Assembly: GCF_020092905.1 (NCBI RefSeq) | Contig: NZ_JAGSGB010000001.1 | Coordinates: forward strand, 62,001-126,000 | Direction: 5' to 3' | Length of the DNA stretch: 64,000 nucleotides | Source of the DNA: Pacificimonas aurantium | GTDB lineage: Bacteria > Pseudomonadota > Alphaproteobacteria > Sphingomonadales > Sphingomonadaceae | Shown: in pieces, positions 24,858 through 33,099 of the stretch | How the letters are laid out: each line of letters starts with the position of its first letter | Numbering within the stretch: the first letter of the stretch is position 1 | Program-made: the position numbers and the translations under genes | The notes under the pieces: generated by a model | Seen by the model: only the letters and a program-made list of their open reading frames with translations | Databases searched by the model: none | Told to the model about the DNA's origin: nothing

Positions 24858-27800
24858 CCACGCTTTCCGAAATCGGGTTCCGCTTCCGCCCCGCGGTGCT
24901 GCTTACCATCGCGCTGGCGATGGTCTACGGTGCGATAAGCTATTTCACCTTGCCCGCGCGGGAGGATCCCCAGATCACCATCCGCGAGGCGGTGGTCTCC
25001 ACCAGCCACCCGGGTCTCTCGCCGAGCCGGGTCGAACAGCTGATTACCACGCCGCTTGCCGAAGCCATCATGACCATTCCCGAGATAAAAGAGGTGCGTG
25101 CGACCTCGATGGAAGGTCAGTCGATCATTCACGCCGAGGCTGAATTTTCGGCGAGCGACCTCGACCAGGTCTGGGACGAAGTGGCGGACAAGGTCGAGGA
25201 AACGACGCCCCTGTTGCCCGAAGGGGCGCGCAAGCCCTTCATCAACGACGAATTCGGCGACGTCGCCGTCATCACCATGGCGCTGCAATCCGACAGTTTC
25301 GACATGGTCGAGTTGGGCGACCTCGCCGAACATATCCGTACCCGGCTCTACATGATCGAGGGTACGCGGGAGGTCGACGTTCTGGGCCGCCCGGATGAGC
25401 GCATTTATGTCGAGATGGACAATGCAACGCTGGCACGATTGGGTGCGCCGCTTTCTGCGGTGGCGCAGGCCCTGCGATCCCAGAACACCGTTGCGCCCGG
25501 CGGAACGATCGAAACCGAGACCCGCCGCATTGCGATCCAGCCTTCCGGATCGTTCGACAGCGTGGAGGAGATCGCCGATCTCTATTTGGAACTCGGCCCT
25601 GAGATCGGCCCGATACGGCTGGGCGATTATGCCGAAGTCCGGCGCGGTTTTCTCGAACCGCCTGCTCAGACCGCCTATTTCAACGGCGAACGGGCCATCG
25701 TGTTCGCGATCTCCATGCTCGATGAAGAAAGCGTCATAAACTACGCCGGACGCGCGCGCCCTGCGATCGACGAGTTGCGCCAGGCGATGCCCGCGGGCGT
25801 CGAACTTAACGTGATGACCTGGCAGGCCGATCAGGTCGAGAACGCCGTTTATGGCGTCAGCTTCAATGTCCTGCAGACCCTGGCGCTGGTACTGGGCGTC
25901 GTCATCCTGTTCCTAGGCGTCAGAACCGGCCTGATCGTGGGCTCCATCGTGCCGGTCGTGATTCTGGTGACGCTGGGGGTGATGGGCGTGTTGGGGATCA
26001 AGCTGGAACGCATGAGCCTGGCGACGATCGTGATCTCGCTGGGACTGCTGGTCGATAACGGCATCGTCATCGCCGAGGACTTCAAGACCCGGCTGGCGCA
26101 GGGCGTGGACCGACGCGATGCGATCGGCGAAACTGGCAGGGAGCTTGCCCTCCCGCTCCTGGCATCGACGATCACAACGATTCTCGTCTTTCTGCCGCTG
26201 ATGCTGGCAGAGGAAGGTTCGGGAGAATATACCCGCAGCATCTCGCTCGTCATCTTGATTTCTCTGTCTTCGTCATGGCTGATCGCGATGATGGTCACGC
26301 CCACGCTGTGCTACTGGTTCGCGCAGCCGACCGATAAGGAGACGCAAGGGAAGATCCGCCGCAAGGTGGATCAGGCGTTCGAATGGGCCAATGGCAAATA
26401 CGAAGATCGTCTGCGCTGGGCGCTCGATCATCGCAAGCTGTTCATGGGCGCGATGGCCGCTGCCTTCGTCCTCGCGGGCTATTCGTTGCAATTCGTGCCG
26501 CAGCAGTTCTTTCCTGCCTCCGACCGGGCGCAGATCCTCGTCTACGCCGATATGCCGGTCGGCACGTCGAGCGCCGCGACGGACGATCAGATACAGCAGA
26601 TCGCGCAATATATCGAAGATGACGAACGCTATCCCGACTTCGATAATGTCGCCGCCTATTCGGGGTTCGGTGGCCCGCGCTTCGTGCTGTCTCTCGCTCC
26701 CGTCGATCCCGCACCGAACCGCGGCTTCCTGGTCATCAACGCTGCTGATGCCGAAGCCCGCGATAAAGGCGTCCTCGCGCTTCGCCACGATCTGGCAGCC
26801 CAGTTTCCCGGTATTCGCCTGCGAATAGCGGGGATGTTTCTCGGGCCGAGCGATCCCAACATCACGCAGGTACAGGTGCGGGGGCCTGACCGGGATGTAC
26901 TCCTGGAAACGGGAGACAGGCTCGCTGCCCTCCTGCGAGATGTCGAAGGCACGATCGATGTTACTTCCGACTGGGAAAACCCGTCGCTTCAATACCGGGT
27001 TTCGGTCGATCAGGCAGCGGCGCGCGCTGCGGGTGTCTCCTCGCTGGACGTTTCGCAGGCCCTTTCGGCTTATTTCGCAGGGCAACCTGCCGGCGAGTTT
27101 CGCGACGGGGACGATCTGGTTCCCATCATCTTACGCGCTCCGGAAGGCGAACGCTCCGACCCCGGGCGGATAGAGGCGGTTACGCTGACCGGCAGCGACG
27201 GGCCGGTTCAACTCGGTGAAATTGCCACCGTCACGCTGCGCCCCCAGCTCGGGCGGATACAGACAGAGGATCTGATCGAAACCCTAACCGTGGAAGCCAG
27301 ACCGACCGAGGTGACGCCGCAGGATCTGGTGCCGCGAATACAGGAACAGCTCGACGAACTCGAAGCCAGCCTGCCGCCCGGTCATTTCATCGAATGGGAC
27401 GGAATTATCGCACAGAGCGCGGAGGGCACCGGTGCCCTGTTCGCCAGCGTACCGGCCATGATCGGTTTGATAGTTATCATGCTGGTCGCGCTGTTCCGGG
27501 GATTTCGGCGCGCCGGCATAATATTGCTGACCCTGCCACTCTCGGTCATCGGCGCGGCGATCGGCTTGCACGTCATGCGCGCGGATTTCGGCTTCATGGT
27601 CATTCTCGGACTGTTCGCGCTGGTGGGCATCATCATCAACAATGCCATCGTACTGGTCGACAGGTGCGATATCGAAAAGAAGGAGAAAGACGACGTGACC
27701 GATGCCGTCATCTCAGCGTCGCTAAGACGCTTTCGCCCGATCCTGATGACCAACATAACCACTATACTGGGTTTGCTTCCGCTCATTATCGCGCAAGACG

Positions 27801-27961
27801 TACTGTTCTATGGCATGGCCAGCGCGATCGCCTTCGGACTTCTAGTCGGAACCATTCTTACGCTGGGCGTCGTCCCGGTTCTATATACCTGGTTCTTTGG
27901 AGGCGAGGAGGAACCGGCTCCGCAGGCCACCACCGGCGAGCCCGCGGCCGCTAGTGCCTGA
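24854..27961 (+). CDS. RND efflux transporter (AcrB/HAE-like family)
   Basis: A 1035-aa inner-membrane pump. It starts MTTLSEIGFRFRPAVLLTI, has two large periplasmic loops and twelve membrane segments, and carries the proton-relay acidic residues in LGLLVDNGIVIAEDF (TM4). The PAREDPQITIREAVV segment places it among the group near MexK/TriC rather than classical AcrB. Probably it exports hydrophobic compounds; the divergent TetR regulator supports inducible export. The pump ends in an acidic and Pro/Ala tail. Confidence 0.92.
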   Translation: MTTLSEIGFRFRPAVLLTIALAMVYGAISYFTLPAREDPQITIREAVVSTSHPGLSPSRVEQLITTPLAEAIMTIPEIKEVRATSMEGQSIIHAEAEFSASDLDQVWDEVADKVEETTPLLPEGARKPFINDEFGDVAVITMALQSDSFDMVELGDLAEHIRTRLYMIEGTREVDVLGRPDERIYVEMDNATLARLGAPLSAVAQALRSQNTVAPGGTIETETRRIAIQPSGSFDSVEEIADLYLELGPEIGPIRLGDYAEVRRGFLEPPAQTAYFNGERAIVFAISMLDEESVINYAGRARPAIDELRQAMPAGVELNVMTWQADQVENAVYGVSFNVLQTLALVLGVVILFLGVRTGLIVGSIVPVVILVTLGVMGVLGIKLERMSLATIVISLGLLVDNGIVIAEDFKTRLAQGVDRRDAIGETGRELALPLLASTITTILVFLPLMLAEEGSGEYTRSISLVILISLSSSWLIAMMVTPTLCYWFAQPTDKETQGKIRRKVDQAFEWANGKYEDRLRWALDHRKLFMGAMAAAFVLAGYSLQFVPQQFFPASDRAQILVYADMPVGTSSAATDDQIQQIAQYIEDDERYPDFDNVAAYSGFGGPRFVLSLAPVDPAPNRGFLVINAADAEARDKGVLALRHDLAAQFPGIRLRIAGMFLGPSDPNITQVQVRGPDRDVLLETGDRLAALLRDVEGTIDVTSDWENPSLQYRVSVDQAAARAAGVSSLDVSQALSAYFAGQPAGEFRDGDDLVPIILRAPEGERSDPGRIEAVTLTGSDGPVQLGEIATVTLRPQLGRIQTEDLIETLTVEARPTEVTPQDLVPRIQEQLDELEASLPPGHFIEWDGIIAQSAEGTGALFASVPAMIGLIVIMLVALFRGFRRAGIILLTLPLSVIGAAIGLHVMRADFGFMVILGLFALVGIIINNAIVLVDRCDIEKKEKDDVTDAVISASLRRFRPILMTNITTILGLLPLIIAQDVLFYGMASAIAFGLLVGTILTLGVVPVLYTWFFGGEEEPAPQATTGEPAAASA

Positions 27962-27964
27962 AAG

Positions 27965-28342
27965 CAGGACCGCATCGTCGAGTTCCTTGCCAGCGAAGCG
28001 AACCTGAGAGCCGCGCGACAGGCCGTTGCAGCACAGGTGGCCCGCAGCTATTTCACCCTGGTCGAGGCACGCGCGCAGGCAGCACTGTCGGAAGAGGTGG
28101 ACGACACCTTCGGCAAGATCGCACGGCAGGTCGGCAATCGAGCCGACGTGGGGATTGCGCCACCTAACGACAAGCTGCTCGCCATCTCCAACCTGGAGTA
28201 GGCGCGCGCTGGCTTGCAGCAGCTTGAGGAGAATGCCGAGCGATTGACCCGCCAACTCGAGGCGCTGCTGCGCGACTACCCTGCCGGGACGCAGGCAACC
28301 GCGACCGTGCTGCCAGCCGTGCCCGGGCCGCCGCCTGCATCA
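27965..28342 (+). pseudogene. Internal fragment of an outer-membrane efflux protein (OEP family)
   Basis: In one frame the sequence reads SEANLRAARQAVAAQVARSY, TLVEARAQAALSEEV, VGNRADVGIAPPNDKLLAIS then a TAG stop at 28199-28201, and continues in frame with AERLTRQLEALLRDYPAGTQ and VPGPPP. This is the middle of a TolC/NodT-type channel lacking both ends. It is not the channel gene of the operon before it, which is intact. Confidence 0.7.
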
Positions 28343-29056
28343 CGGCGCGGATGGGCGATCTTGCGTTGCTCGATACTGCGGCAGGAGACGCGTGTCTCGA
28401 TTATGTCGAGCTATATGACGGCCTGCAGCAAAGGCGCCATCTCGGCCAGGTGAAGCTCGAGAAGCTCGTCGATCGCGGACCTGGCTGGTTCAGCGCGGTG
28501 CATTTTGATGAATCGCTTCGGGCATTTGCCCGCCAGGTCGACGAGCCATGCGTTATCCTTTGCGCTGTAACAATCTGTGCCATAGGTGCTGACGGGGGAC
28601 AGTCGGCACTATGGTAGCCCGAAGCGGGGCGGATTCCGACTACCGCGACAATGGCAACCTGACCGTCGCCGTTCATTCCTCGCAGCACGCCGGTCTGGCT
28701 AGGAAGCAGGAGCTGTTCGGCAGATACGGACTTCATGCTACGAGGAAGAGCCGATCTGAACTCGACGATATGGGCATTCCACCATTCGTAACGGCATCTG
28801 TGGACGCCCCTTCGGATGCAAGCGGTAAATTCGGGTGTGTTGGCACGTAGTCGGATGCTGTCATCTGTCCGGCCCCGATGAGCAGCGCCATAGCTGCGGG
28901 CCAGTATGGGAGTTCGCGGACCGGATCCATTTCAGCTTTGCGCGCTTGGCTAGCGCTCTGCCATTCCCTGGTTCTTCCAGCCCCGTCTCGCCGACTGTTG
29001 TGCCATACCCTCCTTCGACCGCCTACGTCCCCGACGCCTCTGGCTGCTACCTCGGC
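28343..29056. other. Degenerate interval with short unrecognised coding scraps
   Basis: No intact gene. The plus-strand stretch 28611-28850 (NGNLTVAVHSSQHAGLARKQ, then ELFGRYGLHATRKSRSELDD and MGIPPFV) looks like a scrap of an FAD-dependent oxidoreductase, but this is a weak impression. The stretch 28351-28617 gives a natural-looking peptide (HLGQVKLEKLVDRGPGWFSA) that I cannot place. Confidence 0.3.
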
Positions 29057-29326
29057 TTACGCCGCGACCGCCGCCGGAGCCCTGTAATCTTCCTTCCTGG
29101 TGAGCAGCGCCCAGACCATGCGCGCCATCTTGTTGGCGAGCGCGACCGAGACGAGCATGCGTGGCTTGCGCGCGAGCATCCGCTCCAGCCACGAACCGGC
29201 CGGTGCACCGGACCGGCACGCCTGACGCACCATCGAGCTGCCGCCGATAATGAGCAGCCTCCTTATCGTGCGTTCACCCATCTTTGATATGCTGCCAAGC
29301 CGCTGTTTACCGCCGGTTGAGTGCTG
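29057..29326 (-). mobile_element. IS110 family transposase, C-terminal fragment
   Basis: The minus strand encodes RLGSISKMGERTIRRLLIIG, GAPAGSWLERMLARKPRML and VALANKMARMVWALLTRKED, the conserved Transposase_20-type C-terminus of IS110/IS116/IS902 elements. The N-terminal RuvC-like DEDD domain is absent. The fragment abuts the truncated end of the decayed RND gene at about 29326, so insertion followed by deletion removed the rest of both. Confidence 0.8.
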
Positions 29327-30930
29327 GCGCGGCGAATGCACATGCCAGAACAAGATAACGGCGCTTCACTGCCCATCCAACTAGCTGCCGGTAACGGCTC
29401 CGCATTGCCGTGTGAAATCGCTCGATCCGTGCTAGGGGCCCGTGGACACCTTGTTCCGGACGGAGCAGCCGCGCCGCGAGAGCGTGCGTGAGTGTAAACG
29501 CCACGAGTAGCGATACGCTGACGGAGAAGACGATAGCCAGCCCGTACTGAAAGAAGAATCGGCCAACGATCCCCTCCATGAACGCAAGAGGAACAAAAAC
29601 GGCCAGTGTTGCGAAGGTTCCCGCCAGCACAGCCAGAGCGACACGCTTCGTGGCGGAAAGGGCGGCTGCCATTCGGTCGGCGCCTGCATCGACGGCGTTT
29701 TGGATCGCCTCTACGACCACGATCGCGTCCACCAGAAGTCCGATTGCCACCGTGAGCGCAAGGAAGGTCATCATAATAATGGTGAAGTCGAAGGCGCCGA
29801 ACGCGAGGAAAGTCGCGATCACGGAGGTTGGAATCGCCAGCAACACAATTACCGTCGCGCGCCAACTGAGAAGAAACAGAAAGGTCACGAGAACGACAAG
29901 CGCGACCGCGATTGCGAGGTCGAATGCACATCGTCGATTGCCTGTTCGACGAAGCGGGAGGTGTCGCGGGCGACGATTGGGCGCACACCAGGGGGTGCAT
30001 TGGCTCACAACTCTACAATACGGTCGCGAATTTCTCCGGCGACGGCCACGGTGTTCGTGCTGCTCTGCTTCCTGATTTCAAGAGTGACGCCCGGCACGCC
30101 CGACAACTAAGCGTAGCTCGTTTTGTCTTCGGCCGAATCTACGACACGCGAGACGTCGCCGACGCGGACGGTCCGACCGTCGGGGGGGTAAGCGACGGAA
30201 AGTGCCGCGAACTCCTCGGCAGATCCGGCCTCGGCAAGAGTGCGAACGCCAAAGTGCCGCGTCCGCTCCTCGGCGACGAGCCGCCCGCCGGGCAGTTCGG
30301 CATTTTCGCGTTGCAGTGCCGTCAGAACCTCGTCTGCGGTCACGCCTTGTGCACGCATTGCCGACGCATCAAGCCAGACGCGCATCTCGCGCTCGCGTCC
30401 ACCTAATAGCTTGACCGATCCTACGCCCGCGACACGCTCAAGCCGTTCCTTGATCGCTTCGTTGGCGAAAGTGGTGAGATCGCGGATCGGGATGTCGCCT
30501 GCTACCATGACGGAAAGGATGGGCGTGGCGTCCGGAACGACCTTCTCGATGATGGGAGGGTCAGTAACTTCGGGAAGATCTGCGCCGAGACGTGCGACCT
30601 TGTCGCGCACATCCTGCGCCTTGACGTCGCCGTCTTCTTCCAGTTCGAACTCAAGGCTGAGGATGCTGACGCCTTCGGCGCTAGTAGAGCGCATCTGGCG
30701 GAGGCCGGAGATACTGTACAGTTCCTCCTTCAGAATATCAGTAACCTCCATCACGACCGTGCCGGGCGCGGCCCCCGGGATTGCGGTCGTCACTGACACG
30801 TACGGAAACTCCACATCCGGGAAGAGATCGACGCCGATCCGTTCGTAGGAGATCAGCCGGAGAACGACGAGCGACATGATCAGCATCGTGGCAAACTTGG
30901 ACGCCGGATTGATACTTCAGCGAGCCACAT
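29327..30930 (-). pseudogene. RND efflux transporter, decayed and truncated
   Basis: An AcrB/HAE-type pump in ruins. The start MWLAEVSIRRP at 30930 (ribosome site GAAGGGG) is followed by a frameshift near 30902; 30107-30886 gives the first periplasmic half (ISYERIGVDLFPDVEFPYVS, SAEGVSILSLEFELEEDGDV); an in-frame TAG at 30107 and a TGA near 30010 interrupt it; after another frameshift near 29935 the TM3-TM6 region resumes (IAVALVVLVTFLFLLSW, LLVDAIVVVEAIQNAV). The C-terminal half is missing, replaced by the IS110 scrap. It overlaps the upstream fusion-protein gene by 14 bases. Confidence 0.8.
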
Positions 30931-32040
30931 TTGCCCCTTCCCGAGTATTATTTGCCGCTTGTTGTCGCACCGAAACCGCATCCCCGTCGCGCAGGGTGGG
31001 GCGCGGAGCCCGCACCACAATTTCACCCGGTTCCAGACCTTCAATAACGCGCATCCGATCAAGATCGATGCTTTCTACCTCGACTGGACGCCGCATGGCC
31101 TTCTCGCGCGAGACAACGAAAACGTAGGCCGTTCCACCGTCGGCAAGCACGGCTGACCGGGGCAGCACTACGGCCTCGGTGGGCGGTATCGCGATTTCGG
31201 CACGAGCCGAAAGTCCGGAGCTTATCCGGTAATCCGGGTTGCGTATGGGCAGCCGCAACTCGACAGTGCGCGCCTCCGGATCGACGCGGTCGTTGATTAT
31301 ATAGACCATGCTGTCGAAGGGTTCGTTGAATCCTTCGACGAACACCTTCGCGGGCAGGTTCTTACGGAATTCGTCCACATACTCCTGCGGCGCATTGACA
31401 ATTGCTGCGACAACTCCGAACTGCTGGACCTCTATCGCGGCGGACTGGCCGCCGATGGAGAACCTTTTGTTCAGGTAGACGCCCTCAACGACGAGACGCG
31501 CGGTAATGACGCCGTTGAAGGGTGCCCGTACGACTGCGTCCTCCAACGCTTGTTGGGCGGAGGAAAGCCTGCGCCTGCTGAGCCCGTGCGACGGCAAGTT
31601 CGGTCTCAGCCTGTTCCACTCTCGCCGTTGATATGAACCCGGGGAGCAAGTGCCGCTACGCGCTCAAGCTGACGCTCGGATTGCTCGGTTTGTGCGCGCG
31701 CAAGGGCGACCGCAGCCTCCGCCTCCTCAACCCGCCGCTCACAATAGCTGCGGCGGACGCGAAGCAACGGATCGCCTTTAGAGACGCGGTCGCCCACCTG
31801 GACAAAGACTCTGACCGGCCCTTCCACGAGCGCACCGATTGCGCTGCTTTGACGTGCCGCGATCGTTCCAAACGCTTCAACTGGTTTGGCCAGTTGCGTG
31901 AGGTTCGCAGTCACGATCTCGACCGGTTCCGCCTCAGGCTCAGCTGAGGCCACCACATTTGCCGACTCGGCATCGGAACACGCACTCAGCAGGCTGGCTG
32001 CTGTCGTAAGGACGGCGAGGATTCGAACCGGCCAACTCAT
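30917..32040 (-). pseudogene. RND membrane fusion lipoprotein, frameshifted
   Basis: 31606-32040 encodes a lipoprotein signal ending LLSAC, then EPVEIVTANLTQLAKPVEA and GALVEGPVRVFVQVGDRVSK; 30917-31597 encodes the remaining barrel (DAVVRAPFNGVITARLVVEG, NDRVDPEARTVELRLPIRN, VIEGLEPGEIVVRAPRP). The middle is recovered only by switching frames twice between about 31565 and 31640 (GFISTARVEQAETELAVARA). Two frameshifts make this a pseudogene. With the decayed pump it forms a second, dead efflux operon, preceded by the thioesterase gene whose stop overlaps its start. Confidence 0.8.
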
Positions 32041-32432
32041 CCGCAGATGTAGGCTCCGCGCCCGCTGGCGAGCAATTCGCCCTCGCTTCCCAGAATGCGG
32101 CTTTCGGCTACGGAAATCTGCCGACCTACCTTCACCGCCCGACCCACCGCGGTAAGCGGTCCGCCGATCGCTGGGCGGTGATAGTCGACACGCAGGTCGG
32201 CTGTCGCCTTCGCCGAGGTTCCGGTAGCGATTAAAACGTACAAGCCCGTCAGGTCGACCAGAGAGGCGAGTATGCCGCCATGCGCTGCGCCAATCGACGG
32301 ATTTGATATGATCTCTTCCCGCCAGGGCATGGTGAGTTCGAGCTCGCTTTCCGTCCGCGACTGGATCCCTAGCCCAAGCCAGCGGTGAAAGGGCGATATC
32401 AACAACGCTTCCTGTAACATCTTCTCGTTCAT
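32037..32432 (-). CDS. PaaI-type hotdog-fold thioesterase
   Basis: A 131-aa single-hotdog protein starting at ATG 32432 (AGAGGG ribosome site); in-frame ATGs further upstream reach 32471. The hotdog helix motif IGAAHGGILASLVDLTGLY, with the HGG and the acidic residue on the helix, and the strand TADLRVDYHRPAIGGPL mark acyl-CoA thioesterases of the PaaI/YdiI group. It overlaps the decayed fusion-protein gene by four bases. It may have acted on aromatic or branched acyl-CoAs; the substrate is unknown. Confidence 0.85.
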   Translation of the reverse strand: MNEKMLQEALLISPFHRWLGLGIQSRTESELELTMPWREEIISNPSIGAAHGGILASLVDLTGLYVLIATGTSAKATADLRVDYHRPAIGGPLTAVGRAVKVGRQISVAESRILGSEGELLASGRGAYICG

Positions 32433-33099
32433 CGTAACCCTCTTGTCCATGAACTGAATAATGGTCAGCATAATAGCAAATAAACTCTGAACGCTATCGA
32501 AGTTCTCACGACCTTAATGCCTCTCAGCATTAAGTCCGTCCTAGACAAAACTACTCATAGGCTCGGTCCAGCATCCCGAAATCACTAAGCGGGCCGTCGC
32601 AGAATCTTTTTTCTCAAGAAGGCAGTTCGGAAGTCCACTTCATGAAGCTACCCCAAGTATACTTCACAAGATGAAATCTCACCTTTTTTCTACAACGCTT
32701 CGGTTGACCTTAGTTGGCGCGTTCAGGATGGCGCGGCACGCCTCTGCGCAAATTCCTTTTCGACCTAGATGGTCCCTTACCGGAAACCCAGGAGCGGTCA
32801 ACCAGTATAGTGAATAACTAAACGCGTTCGAGACACGGAGTCCGCGCAAGGGCCGGGCCCGAATGCGCAACCGCTAGCGCGGTTTGGGGCAAAATATCCG
32901 GACGGCAGAAGATACTGAAATGACAAGATAAATGGTCAAATTGGACCCTATTTGAGCGTGCGCGAGAAAAGTCGCATTGCTGCCACAGGCGCCGAGATTA
33001 CGCCGCTGAAACTAGTAAGACACTTGACGGCTCCCCCCGACTCTAGCACTTGAGGGGGTATGGCAGCGGAGATTGCCACGGAGGTTTTGGGGAGACACC
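32433..33099. promoter_or_regulatory. Long intergenic region upstream of the first TonB receptor
   Basis: About 670 AT-richer bases with no convincing gene. TTGACG at 33024 could be a -35 element for the receptor, and TTTTGGGGAGACACC directly precedes its ATG as ribosome site. No clear terminator or operator palindrome was recognised in the rest. Confidence 0.4.

Noticed and set aside
28351-28617. 88-aa open frame in the degenerate interval
   Set aside because: The middle looks protein-like but there is no ribosome site, no recognisable family and its surroundings are decayed genes; kept only as part of the degenerate interval.
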